From positions 372,001-436,000 of the forward strand of contig BGZK01000223.1 in the NCBI GenBank assembly GCA_005406025.1: DNA of 64,000 nucleotides, written 5' to 3'. Source of the DNA: Eumeta japonica. Taxonomy: Eukaryota > Arthropoda > Insecta > Lepidoptera > Psychidae. The notes under the pieces were generated by a model that worked only from the letters and a program-made list of their open reading frames with translations, was not told the DNA's origin and ran no database searches. Shown here in pieces: positions 1 to 12,189 of the stretch. A program made the position numbers and the translations under genes. Positions within the stretch are counted from its first letter, which is position 1, and every line of letters begins with the position of its first letter.

Positions 1-434
1 GTTGTTTAATAGTAATACAAACGACACTAACAACAAGAATTTTCCATGCCCACAATGAAAAGTAGCAATTAATTGGTTTTTTAGGTATCACATTATATGG
101 TCTGTAATGACATACGTATTCTTTAAATTAGGGATGGTTTTTATAGGTTAAATATAAAAATGAAGTACAAGGAAATGGAAATAGAAAACTAACAAAAAAC
201 TCCTAATGTTTTTTTTATCTAACATTCAAACTCAAAATAAGTGAATTTCACTTATTTGTCAACTAATTCCTATTAGACGCACCATAATACTTCGCTACGT
301 AATATATCTACGCAAAATAAAGAGCTAATAATTGTTTGTTTGTTGAGGATAATCGCCGGAAATAATCTTCTTTCTCTTCTATTAATAGATAAAAGAAAAT
401 TCTACTATCCATGAATAATATAAGCTTATTTTCA
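1..434. other. AT-rich non-coding stretch, nothing recognised
   Basis: No open frame with family resemblance, no RNA gene and no clear repeat was seen here on either strand. Confidence 0.5.
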
Positions 435-560
435 ATCGACTTCAAAAAAGAAGAAGGTTCTGTGTTCGTCTCTATTTTTTTGTATATGTTCAGCTATAAT
501 TTCTCAATTTTGGACCGATTCCAAAATTTTTTCTTGTGTTTCAAAGACTCCCGAAGTGGT
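435..560 (+). repeat. Dispersed lepidopteran repeat fragment (CGACTTCAAAAAAGAAGAAGG type)
   Basis: Starts with CGACTTCAAAAAAGAAGAAGG-like sequence followed by a T-rich stretch with 'TTTTTTTGTATATGTT' and 'TTTTGGACCGATTCC'. This order matches a very common interspersed repeat of Lepidoptera. A second, more diverged copy starts at about 48418 in a drk intron. A short hairpin with GACTTCAAAAAC and GTTTTTTTGAAGTC arms at 1280-1314 may be the other end of the same element. Family assignment is from memory. Confidence 0.5.
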
Positions 561-1379
561 CCCAAAGTCACCAAGTCAGGACCTGATAATAAGACCCTAC
601 GAAAATCAGGAATACCCTCAAATATTATATATGTAAGGCACATAAGTTTGACACTTTTTTCAGTTATTTAAGTCTTTGCATCTTGTGCTTATGATCTCAT
701 GTTGCTAAGCTGATGAAAACCATATCACTCCTTAACGGTTAAGAGTTAGGGGATAATACAGTTATTTTTCGATAGAAACTACTCTTCAATGGCTTGTACT
801 AAAACCTAGTATACACAGAATTAAATTTATTACCTTTTAAAGTACCTACATATTTATATATATAATTGTAACAAGATAATATGAGCATGAACACATCGGA
901 ACTCTTTAATAATAACAGTAGAAACAGGGTGAATTGTTAAATGTAAAATGAAAATTTGATCTGCATGAATTGTAGAACTTTTATATCACATAGAATGACT
1001 TTTATAATTTGTATAAAAATAATACGGTAAATTTACCCCAACTAACAACGTAAAGACCGTGAAATGATTACCAGTGGACATTTTGGGTGGACAATTAATT
1101 CGCGATCCGACCTGGTTTCCCATTTGCTACACACAAAAGTAAAGATGATGCCTTTCTAGTTTTATTAACCACAACTGAGTCGTCATGCAAAGTAACTAAA
1201 TAAATTATGAATTTTAATAAATTTTTCGAAAAAAATATAATAATAGTATTGAAAACCTATTTAAATAACTGTCCAAACAGACTTCAAAAACAACTTATAA
1301 GTTTTTTTGAAGTCGGTTCCAGTTCAAGATTAATATGGTGCCATTGGACTGATCTGACAATAAAAGCAGAAGGTAGGTA

Positions 1380-2010
1380 CAGGAACTCCGTAAAAATCAA
1401 CATATGTCAAATGTTTATTGGAATTTTTTTTAAATGTACTTTGGCCATGATTTGCTTTCAAGGTCTGACGATGATCGGAAATTTGACAGTAGAACTCCAT
1501 AACAGAAGAACATATCCTAACTGTGTTTGGGCTTATTGAGTTGCTTTAAGATGTCCTTTAGCCATAACTTGTTTGCAGAGTATAATAACGAATCTAGAAG
1601 CTAAGGACTGGAACTCTATAACGTAACAACGTGTTCTAGCCATGTTTGGCTTTGCTGGAATTATCTTGATATTCTTCAGTCGTAAATGATTTTCAGATTC
1701 TGATGACAGATCTAAAAGGTTGGTACTGAAACTCCCAAATGGTAGAAAGTATCCTAGTCATATTTAGGCTTACTAGAATTGTCTTGAGGTCTACTTTGTC
1801 TATGATTGTTGGTACTAGAACTTTATAACTAAACGACATATCATAGGCATACTTGGATTTGTTGGAAGTGTCTCGAGATACACTTTGGCTATGATTGGTT
1901 TTCAAAGTATGATAATAGAGCTGTAAAGTTGGCACTGGAAGTCCATAATAGAATAACCTATTTTATCCGTATTTGTACTTGTTTTAATTGTCTTGTAATA
2001 TTTTCCATCT
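1380..2010. repeat. Degenerate tandem array, ~120-bp unit, about six copies
   Basis: The landmark 'GGAACTCCATAA' or a near variant recurs at about 1382, 1491, 1611, 1729, 1817 and 1937, giving spacings of 109, 120, 118, 88 and 120 bases. Between landmarks the same order of phrases returns: ATCCTAG.CATGTTTGGCTT, then TGGAATTGTCTTGAGAT, then ACTTTGGC.ATGATT, then TTTTCAGA. Copies are strongly diverged, so this is an old minisatellite or satellite remnant. Open frames across it on both strands are by-products. Confidence 0.7.
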
Positions 2011-2329
2011 TGTGTTTATGCTTTAAAGTCTTGCATTCTATACTACTAAGGAGTGGTTTGGAGTCAACCTGAATGCCAGAATCTTGTGTTTCCACCTAAG
2101 CTAATATGAGAAATGTTCTGAGGGCTGAATACATGACAATAGTTAATAATGTCACGAGGGTTGTGTTGTAAGTAGTCTGGTCCCCTATACGAACTATTGC
2201 GGAGAAGTTCCATCATCAAAATTATAAAATTTCATAAGTCAATATCTTACTAAAAAACAAAAATAATATTAACATTTTTAACAAATGAAAGTGAAAAAGC
2301 CGCTTTTTAAAATAAATAAGTACTGTGCC

Positions 2330-2405
2330 AAAAAGGCAAAAAACATTTACTCAACCTGTTCTCTTTGTCTACCCCGAAAGGGTCTGACCGTAAACCATGT
2401 TCGTA
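2330..2405 (-). repeat. SINE-like fragment (GGTCAGACCCTTTCGGGGTA)
   Basis: On the minus strand the phrase GGTCAGACCCTTTCGGGGTA followed by GACAAAGAGAACAGG resembles a block I recall from a dispersed lepidopteran SINE. Only this block is recognisable. Family assignment is from memory. Confidence 0.4.
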
Positions 2406-3979
2406 ATAAAGTGTAATTTTAGAGTGTAAAAGTGTGAGACGCTTTTGCTCAAAAACACATAGATAAAGGATTTTATTTTCTAAGAGCGCTACGTTTTACA
2501 TTCAAATATTATGCTTTCAAAGAACTCTCCATCGGCGTCTAAATATACGAATTTTCATATGTCTAAACCAGTTTCCGGAAAACATTTTCTAGGCCGCATC
2601 AGATACATCTTCAACAGTCAATCCTTAAATGTGACCAGTACATCTTCCGGTGATGGTAAAACTGGTTTTTCTTTGAACTGATTTTTCATTTTAGTGAACA
2701 ACATAAAAAATCTACTGAAAACATTACCGTACTGTACGTCTACTGGAAATATTACATACATACTAAAACATTTTTTTTTTATAGATATTATTATACGTAA
2801 AATGGGGGTACTTGAGATATTTTGTTTTTTGCATTAATTTGAGCTGTTTTTTTAATTGAAAAATAATAAGCGAACCCGTTTTAACTTAATGTAAAATTAA
2901 TAAATATATAACGTTTGGATTTGCCAATGATATAGAGAGATCTATGTGGTTGTGATTTCAATGTGCTTTTATATAATTAGCTTTTATTTTTATAATTTTC
3001 TTAAAATAAAAGTAAAAATCGGATTAGCATTAAAGATAATATAACCGAAAACCTTTGATGGGTTACGTTCCAACCGTTTTCGATTTTGTTTACATTTTTC
3101 TATTTCACATCTATTTACTCAATCACATCACAAAACATCTATTCAATATTTAATTTTGTAATAGAATGTAATGTTCTCAATGATAATGAAATATCAAACT
3201 ATTAAAAGTCTTAGTTCCTTCGATAAAGAACAAACTCTGTAAGAAAACTGTAGTTTGCGAAGATGGAGTCTCCAGTTCGCAGAGAAGCTGCCAAACAAAT
3301 TGAATAGTTTTCAAAAGAAAATAACGATAGTAGAACCAACAATATGAAAAATATAACAATTTCCATTTCTTGTGCATTCATTTTATTACCAATTAGTATT
3401 TTGCACGTCAAATACCTTTTTTGATCATATATTTACTGTCAAAAAGCGACATCTATGACAAATTTTATTGAATCAATTCGAAAATACAATTTTGTGAACC
3501 CTACAGGTTCGCTAACACCGACTTGGAGCGTCAGCACTCTTTCATTTTTCTCTTTTGGTCTTAGCGGAGTGTCTCAAGCGTGTGAAATGTAAATATCTCG
3601 GAATCCAATTACTTTGAACGAATTATTCTGAAACCAGTCCGATTGTATTTTTGATAAGTTATATTACAAAGTACAGCTATTAAAATTTATTGCTTTTCAT
3701 TTATTAATAAAATAAATAAATAAATATAGATACATGCATTACGTTATAAGCTTAATAAACTAATTTTGGAGAATGTATTCAGAATACATTACTATTAAAT
3801 GTGATAATGTCAGGACTCTGTCCTGACACATTAAAAACACATGTAAAACACATTAATTCTAATAAAAACAAGTTTATAAAAAATATATAATATTTATTTT
3901 GCTTATCATACAAAGTTACAGATGACTTATATTAAATTTGTTCGTTTTCGTCAGTTTCCTTCTACTTCATTTAATTTTA
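2405..3979. other. Non-coding, AT-rich, with two short hairpins
   Basis: No gene recognised. A near-perfect palindrome AATGTATTCAGAATACATT lies at about 3773-3791, and a hairpin with TGTCAGGAC / GTCCTGACA arms and a 3-nt loop at about 3809-3829. Both may be relics of small inverted-repeat elements. Confidence 0.4.
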
Positions 3980-5046
3980 AAATGGGAGATGCGTTAAAAC
4001 AACTCTCACCATTGCTGTAAACATGATACAGTGCAATATAAACCATTTTTTAGACATCCATAAACATTTCCACATCCCGTTTTACAATTACACAATAACA
4101 TTTTTAGTAAATTATCTGAAGTTGGAGGTCGATTCATCATTATTGACTTTTATTGATTAGACACATATCTCTATATCAATTTTTACTAGAAATATTATTA
4201 CCTAATCATATTTATACCTGTAGATCTTATAGATCTTTAAAATGCTAAAATGTAGATCTTTTTAAATGTTCCAATGCTGCATGAGATATAGATACTAGAG
4301 TTAACCATAAAATGCTAGTCATTTTTTCTGTGCTCTTCTGAAGAGATATAAATATCAGTGTATTAAAATCTTCGATTTTCTTTGGTCCTCTGTATAATGA
4401 TAGAATGCATGCTACACTTGCATTAGAAGTACTGTTAGAATATTCATTAACACATTTAAATAATTCAGCATCGTCAAATAAATTTTAGCTTTTTTCAAAA
4501 TGTGCAGCAAACTTGTTTTTATCAAAATATGTATCACAACCAGTGAAAGAGAGTAAAAAAAAGAATTCTTTGCATTTCGATAGTGATTTCTCTAAGTTGT
4601 TAGATGAGAAAAGTTCTGTGTGATTTCGGGGTGTTTTTCAAAAATAAATTTCACGATAATTTGGACTTAGTGCAGTTAACAGAACCAATCCGTCAATATC
4701 TTCAAAAACTTATTATAAAATTAGTCGACTGTCAATTAATTGCTGTTTGAACAATTAATCTATCTGCATCACTTTCCGCCTGGCATATAAAAATATTAAT
4801 TTTAGATAATTCCTTTTTCAACTTTTCTATAAGAAAGTTTTCGTTCTTACCATTTGCAAGGAACGTCTCGTGGCAAATTTTAATAGGCATATTTTCACCA
4901 AATCTGTACATTTATTTTTGTATGCACGACGATTTCTTTCGGCTTCTTTTATACTGTCTTTTTTATAACCGTCAAATACTACATACATATTTCTAGCATA
5001 ATTATTATTAAAATGTCTAATATAATGATCGCATTTGGCTCCCATT
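3980..5046 (-). pseudogene. Decayed transposon-associated protein: nuclease-like core plus Cys-rich tail
   Basis: Reading the minus strand from 5046, a stop-interrupted frame shows, in order, KCDHYIRHFNNNYARN, VVFDGYKKDS, CQAESDADRLIVQTAIN, VFEDIDGLVLLTAL, FTGCDT and LYRGPKK. It ends (about 4140-4010) in a Cys-rich segment, LLCNCKTGCGN then GCLKNGLYCTVSC. The spaced acidic motifs (FDG, D.DADRLIV, EDIDGLVLL, GCDT) resemble PIN/FEN-like nuclease folds. I recall a repetitive arthropod protein family with this layout, but its superfamily name is not certain. Several in-frame stops and frameshifts are present and the N-terminus is missing or unrecognisable, so it is dead. No terminal repeats were found. 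Confidence 0.65.
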
Positions 5047-6129
5047 TTGTTTATAAGTTACCATTAGAGGTATTTTATTATATTATATATCGGTATAATC
5101 CATTAAATACCTAAAAAATCTCGTAAAACAAGAGTAGTTGTCGAGAGTTCCGGAAATAATTCTTCTTTCTTGAACCTTTTTTTTTTGATACCTACCTACA
5201 AAAGATGTCTAAGCCATGTAATGGTTATAATACGAAAATTTAAGAGAACTGTTTTGATTTAAAGTTAAAAATTAAAAAGTTAAATACTAAAACTATTGAA
5301 TAAAATAATAAAATGCAAGGAAAAAAAATTAATAAACGTTTTAGTATTTTATCTATTATAAAAAATAATTCCGAAAGTGCTACATTAATACATTGGAAGT
5401 AATATTTTTTCATTCCTTTGACATAGAAGCATACACTGCCAATAAAACAAAGAATACACAACACACAACTATAATATACAGTTATATACATCGACTGTTA
5501 CTATTTCTTCGATAGATTAAATTCAATTGAAATTCCACTTTAAGTAGGCATTTTATCAGGTTAAAAACACATTACGCCGGTCCTTGTCAGAATTCTCTTA
5601 TTGGCTATTCGAAAGTGAGGCAAAGAAAGCGGGTATACCTAATTTTAATACAGACAAAAAGGTCAATCGATTATGAATTTCAATGAATATCACCCGGGCG
5701 AAACGGCCGAGTCTTTCCGCTTAATTTTCGCGGCTCTATAGACCGTTCCTAATCCCGGCCCCTGTGTCTGATGCCGTAAATTTTGAGAACTTTTTAAATA
5801 AATTTACATTATGCGGCAATTACGATAACTTTTGGGATACTGTTAAACACAGAAACTGCTATCCTTACGAATATGTAAATGTGGAAGTGAGTTTGATTGT
5901 TCGTTTGCATCGCCGCGTCATACTTCGAACCGACATCGAACTCCATGGAAATATGTCGGACATCATGAAAATAGAATCTGATATTTTTGCTCTAAGCTGA
6001 CTTTTGTCGAGCCTTGTCTGCGTGGAGAATAGATTTCTTCTTGTTCTATATGAATCGATATTACCTAATAATGGTGTAATAAGAGAATGAATAAACCTAA
6101 ATGAGATTGGTACTGACAGCGTATCCAGA
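5047..6129. other. Non-coding spacer with one unassigned 78-codon open frame
   Basis: The only open frame of note is at 5764-6000 on the plus strand, in a locally GC-richer patch (about 5690-5960). It matches no family I know, has no splice or promoter context, and I do not call it a gene. The rest is AT-rich. Confidence 0.4.
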
Positions 6130-6260
6130 AACTGGATCGAGATCGGATTTTAACAGGAATAGCGATCGGTAGCAGGATTGAGAGCGAATTCGTGAACAAA
6201 ACTATTACGAAGACGACAATAAAAAGAAGGAATTATATATATATATATAATATAATATAA
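6130..6260. repeat. Short hexamer-phased purine-rich repeat followed by an AT microsatellite
   Basis: The segment reads GATCGAGATCGGAT, then AGCGATCGGTAGCAGGATTGA, the same 6-nt phased style seen at 27.8, 28.9, 43.2, 51.6 and 62.3 kb. It is followed at about 6234-6260 by an imperfect (AT)n run. Confidence 0.5.
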
Positions 6261-7785
6261 TCAGGCAGGTGAATTAGGAAGTAAAAGCTTATGCAACTAT
6301 ATAAAGTATAATTTATATCCCAACTTTTTTAGTGATAGATAGTGATTAACTATCGAATAAATAATGGAAAAAAGGTCGATTTTTAATGACACATACATTT
6401 TTTCTTCTTGCTTGGTTTTTATATGTGTAACTTGTCACTGAAATAAATACCACTTTCCATATATTTCTTCTCTGTCATGGAGATAAAAAAGGGAATACGT
6501 TTTAAACAAGAAAAACTCTATAGAAATGGCTTGGAAATTTAGTATGAATTCACGACAATAATATGTATCGCATTGCAAAAGATTGATGATATCATGTGCG
6601 TGTACTTCTTCACGAGCAGTTCAAAGATTACTTAATGCTTTATACAATAGTGTAATGAATAGATGTGCACTAAATACTTCTACAAATATAGAAACAAAAA
6701 CAATATTTCAATAATAAGAAAAATGAGGTGCGTTTTCAATTTATTAGCTGTATTATATGCCATTTTTTTTAATATGCAAATCATGTCACAGTATTATCAA
6801 ATCAATGATTTAATAAATAATTTCCCTTTCAGATTTTCTCTTATCAATTCATTTCCACGTTGGGCACCCACTACTAAAAATTATCCAGACAGAGGACCAC
6901 ATTGAATAGAGTCGATTGGCAGACTAACTATAATGAACTTACGGCGACCGGCACTAACGAACCCACGTCGCACATGAACGCTTCACGATTTTAAGTTCAT
7001 TACCGCCATATTGTTTGTGAAGTTGAGCCTTAGCCGAGGGACTTTTTATACGAGTTAATTGATAGATTTATAGAAATTATTACCTATAATACGAAACTCC
7101 GTAGAACGGTAATATTACATTGATCGAAGTTTACTATATATGTATTAGTGTCCGCCAAATGATCAAAATTCGACCATTATTGATAAGTTGAGGAAAACAT
7201 ATATAAATTTGCATGTATCGGCCACTATCTTCTACTCTTACATATACATTTATTGAATATATGGGACCGTACACCTAGACAATTATGACGATTAGAAACT
7301 TCTGAATGAAAACTTCGACGCTATCTATACACGACTCTAAATTTACTGATAATACTAAAGCTCATCAACAGCTACTAAATAAAAAGAAAAAATAAGAAAA
7401 TCTGTTGACAAGTAGAGGAGAAAAGGTACTGAATTGTTTTCTTTTTGTTTACATATATCATTATTCACTGTAACATCATTTTGTTTCACAAGCCGGTTCA
7501 CGTAATACTAAAATTTGAAACACATATCTCTTAAGTAACGAAATATGCAATACATAAGCAAACGATGGACAAATAACCAAATACATAAACAATTTCAAAA
7601 TCTTATCTAGATACAGTTAATCGTGTTTTTAATAACGAAAGCTTCATCATTTGTCTCTTTTTTATACCAATAAATATTACACAAACACAGTTCCTATAAA
7701 AGAATACTGTTACTCGTTCCTGGTTACCTCTCTGATTGCTCTATGAATGATGATGCAAATGAAAATGAAATTAGCACGAAACAAA
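6261..7785. other. Non-coding AT-rich spacer
   Basis: No coding frame with family resemblance. A GC-richer patch at about 6850-7040 may be an unrecognised repeat. Nothing else can be supported. Confidence 0.4.
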
Positions 7786-8440
7786 TCATTGAAAGCAATA
7801 AACGAAAGCTGGGAGTTAAGCTACCGAATATGATGCGCTTTCGTAAGAGATGCTGAGGGACGGCGGGGATAAAGTGGCAATCTTGCTATATCGGCTTGTC
7901 AATAAGTGTTGGAAAAGCCTTTGGGTACCTTGAGAATAGTGAAAATCTGTCAGTGGAGGTGCACTGACGGATTTTCACATTCTCTATAGAGAGAAAGTCT
8001 CACGGCAGGTCTGTACAAATTACCGTCGTATAAGTCACCCTATAAGACTTATTCACGACCCACTCAATAATAATTGTTCATAAATTGTTATTGATAGTGT
8101 TTTAAATGAGATCAATAATAATTTCTTGGATTTATAGGCGGGATTTCGATAAGTAATGGTATGTACGAACTAAGACTTGTAGAATGTAGCGGAAGAAATT
8201 TAGATTCAGGGCCAAAATATTTCCTGTATTCTCGTACAGCAGAAATGGCTACAGAGGAAAGACTATTGTGGAAAACCTTATTAAAGCATGAAGTGAGTAG
8301 CGGATTAATAAGGTCACTAAAATTTCTTTATGGAGGTGCCAGTATTAGTCAGAATTAACGAGACTTATACTGCCTGGTTTGATATTCATAAAAGTATCAA
8401 ACGGGGATTTGTAGCTCCAGTATGACAACTCCAACATTCA
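7786..8440 (+). pseudogene. Non-LTR retrotransposon reverse transcriptase fragment
   Basis: Translated fragments match the reverse transcriptase of insect LINEs. At about 7846-7905 one reads EMLRDGGDKVAILLYRLVNK then CWKSLWVP. At about 8250-8357 one reads LLWKTLLKHEVSSGLIRSL then KFLYGGASISQN, followed in another frame by WFDI.KSIKRGFVAP-like sequence. In intact elements these blocks are about 130 residues apart, and the 'YGGASI.. WFDI..GV.QG' part precedes the catalytic YADD box, which is not present here. Frameshifts and loss of both ends show it is a dead 5'-truncated fragment. It looks most like RTE-type elements, but the clade is uncertain. Confidence 0.7.
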
Positions 8441-8450
8441 ATATATTCAC

Positions 8451-8524
8451 ATGTGTTACAATATTATAAACAATATAACATATTATAAACAATATAACAT
8501 ATTGTTTATAATATTGTAACACAT
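8451..8524. repeat. Perfect 26-bp inverted repeat, 22-nt spacer
   Basis: Left arm 8451-8476 and right arm 8499-8524 are exact reverse complements (ATGTGTTACAATATTA... against ...TAATATTGTAACACAT). The spacer contains another partial copy of the arm. It could be a tiny foldback element or a cruciform-prone site. Confidence 0.8.
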
Positions 8525-11500
8525 TGTAAACAATATGTGACAAATTTTTGGTTTAGAATATATAACGAAAAAAATTATAAAATTTGTATTTCATTAAAAG
8601 TTTACTTCTTGAATAATAGGCACTCTAACAAGTTCCTATGTTCGACTAATTGCCATTATTATATATAATTATAATTAGGACTATATTATTATAATTAGGA
8701 CTAATTAGACTAGTTGCACTTATTCAATAACCACACATATCAAAATTTATCCCACTTAACGAATTACGTATTCATGTAGCGTACTCTCTAATACTAGCCA
8801 TATCAGTATTGGCGTATAAACAGAAAATAAAATTTTCAGCAAAATCTCTATTTGGCTGGGCATGACCGAAACGGCACTGCCCTATTTAAATGACTACCAC
8901 ATATCGAATAACAATCCAAACGGGCGTGTACTGCCACAAGTTATTCTTCAATACTACCTAGCCCTTCTCTATAGAAGTAGAATATAAAAAAGTTAATGTT
9001 TTTAATTGATATTTCGATAAAAAATATGTAATTTTAATGAGATTATTAACTTTATATTTTATAAGTTCATGGATAGAATATCTTCAAAATAAAAATAACT
9101 TAAATAAATACAGATGATGCTAAAAAAACAGACAGGTGTACACTGTGTCGAGACAGATGGCGTGACCGCACCTATGGCTCTCCACGTGGGTACGCTTCTC
9201 AACTTGGCTTCGCAGCGGACTTATCCTAGGAATTGGAATATCCAGAAGAAGCGAAGAGAATTCCGTAGTAATATCACCGTATTTCATCAGGGCCCATCAA
9301 TGCCTTTGTGAGCGCACCTCTCACCTTCGTCCTAGGAGGTCGTCCTTAATTATACTATTGCATAATACTATTATACTCATTATAGCAAAAAATTATAATA
9401 AAAATTTTGATTTTTGCGAATTGCGCTCGCAATCTAAAATAGAACTACTGAATAATAGTACTGTAAAAAAATATTAAGAATAGAATAGTCTAAGCATAAA
9501 CGCCCGCTCTGCACGTCCTGCCTATGTTGGAGCTTTTTTATGTGTACTTACATTTTCTTTTTAAATCGGTTTATTTTATGGAGTGAAATTTTCGACAATC
9601 TTGTTTTTTTTTTAGTCAGACGTGACATGTTTACGACTCGTCTGTTCTGGATTATTTATCGATTTATTTAAATTTCAATAACATTCTAGACGACTAGTCG
9701 ACAGATATAAAATGTAAAATGTGGGACCTGGGTTTTATTCCTGCGATCATAACTTTCATAAGTCAATTCAATCAACAACCATTAAATTGATTTTTTAGCG
9801 AGTTATTGAAACTCTATATTTCTGAGTTCGAAACGAATGTTCGTAAAAGAAACACGTAGAAAAGCCTTTTGCTTTTCTACATGTTTCCTTTCATCTAATC
9901 TCAATTCTCGAACCCTCGGCAGGGTAATTACATAACAGTATTTTTGAAGTATAACTTGTTTAGACTCAACTTAATAGTAACTATTGTTTTTGACAGAAGT
10001 AATGTTTAATAAAATTTATAGTACATTTGCACAATTTTAATTACTAATTTGGCAACATATCAAAAATGTTCAAATCAAAATTTGCCAATATTGGAAAACG
10101 ACGATTTCATGTGTTAGCCCTTAATATTTTTATTAATATTTTTTATTAACAACTATAGTTGTGCCAGTGGCTCCGCACGGGTGGATATAAAATGAACGCA
10201 TTAATATTTTTTGTCTAGTGACTTCTCTGTACGCTGTATGTGACTACATACAGTGCATATAGAGAACCATTAATTAATCTTTCAATAATTATCATCTTAT
10301 GAACAGCTATGACTGTTACTCTGCCAGGGTAAACATTTTTATATCGAGCGACTTCTCTTTAAATCATAATACTAATCTTGGTCTATACTATGAAATTTTA
10401 AAATGAATTTATATATATGAATACACAAATAAATGTGTATTTATAACTGAATTTAACACTACACATACGTTTCTTGAATTCTTATTGTACTATAGAGCAG
10501 GAATAGTATATTATTTAACTTTAACACAAACAAAATAAAATCTCAATATATTTAGATTTAATAAACGTTTTATGCTTTGTTTAGTAGTATGTAGTTCTGG
10601 TATAGAATGAATTTGATAAAGATGGAGTAACCTTATACGTATGTTAAAGGTTAAAATGTTGAAAATTGCTTGTTTCCAATCGGAAAAAAAATATTTTTAA
10701 CTTTTTTGACATGTTTTAACAATATCAATACCGTTTCCTAACAATAAAAATTTGACGTTTGTCATATATTTATATATTAGAATGTGAACGAACGATGAAA
10801 GGACAATGTGGAAGAACACTAAGGGAATACTACCGAGAAGGCCGTTATTGCTAAAACTAGCAGTGTATTTAACAAATGATTATTTTTAGAGGAAACGTTG
10901 ATCATGTATATTAACGGCAAGATTTGACGTATTGTCCATATTATCAAATCTTATGTTTAACTAACAGGCCAACAGACATTGTCCTGCCCAAACGTTTGCT
11001 TGGCTGCTGTTTTAATATTTTTCAGGATATTAATTTCAGGGAAAGAATTTATCGCGTTGTTTCTATGAACTGTATACTCAATGGCATTTGACATTTCAAT
11101 TTTTTCATTTCGTAGTGTGATTTGCTATTGTCGAGAGCACGATTAAAAAATCCATGGGGAAAATTTTTATTTCATATCTGAGCGATTCCACCGTTTCGTC
11201 CAAATCGTATTTCCAGGACAAAACTCATCTTGAAAATTACAGTTAATCGTAATGTTTTAATTATAGCTCATAACACATCTTTTATATTAGATCTAGAAAC
11301 GATCAATAAGAGATGACCATGCAGAATGTTCCTTGATACATTAGTACGCTTTACTAACGTAAAACACGAGGTCTGCTGTTTTTAGCTAAGTAATTTAATT
11401 AGCAATTATCAATTTGTAATGTAATACTTTTTAAAAACCTACATAATACAAATAATCAGCATTTAAATTTTATCAAACACAAAACTCGCTTCCATATAAA

Positions 11501-12180
11501 ATGTAATGGAATTATTTTTAAGTGTGCAACCCCATTGGTACACTAATCGACCACTTACGCCTTCCACGCCCTCTTCTGCCCAAATATTTCATCACGATTG
11601 GCCGCGTGCGTACATAGAGGAAAATATTTTCGATTCTAGTTTTGGAAAACACGTTTGTCACTGGTAAGTACTCATTACACACCATTGATTTAATAAGTAA
11701 ACGCATCTTAAAATGAATTGATTTCGCTATAAAATTATAGTTTGTAGTTAGCTTATATCACAGTATAAATTATTAAGTTTGGTTTTATATTTGATTCGAA
11801 GTAAATTAAAAATATCTACCCAAATTTCATTTCCTTCCATTTCATTACATCCCGCACCGTATAGTTTTTAGACGAAAGAGAATTAAACATTTTGGAAGAG
11901 AATTAAAATATTTGCGAAATGTGAAACGAATATCTATATTACTGGTTTAAAGACAAAAACTCAATTAATTCATCATTCATAACGACTTATTCCAAGTTTT
12001 TGATGTCAATCAGTAATAACATAATATAAAAGTAAAAAGTGTGATAGTCTAGAAAAAAATTGTAACTTCCTCTAAACCACTTAAAATTTTATGAGTTTTG
12101 TAAAATTTCGCTTAAGTCTTCGCCACATTTTGAGAATGTTAATAAGTATTCAAATGAATCTCAAAACCCTATCTTTCTAA
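8525..12180. other. Gene-poor AT-rich spacer with one hairpin
   Basis: No gene recognised. An open frame at 9114-9311 sits in a GC-richer patch (about 9130-9340) that looks like repeat debris. A 17-bp inverted repeat with one mismatch and a 5-nt loop is at 9849-9887 (GAAACACGTAGAAAAGC / GCTTTTCTACATGTTTC). An open frame at 11518-11706 on the minus strand has no support. Confidence 0.45.
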
Positions 12181-12189
12181 CAGATATCT

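Noticed and set aside
5764..6000. 78-codon frame in a GC-richer patch
   Set aside because: No family resemblance and no promoter or splice context; too short to call alone.
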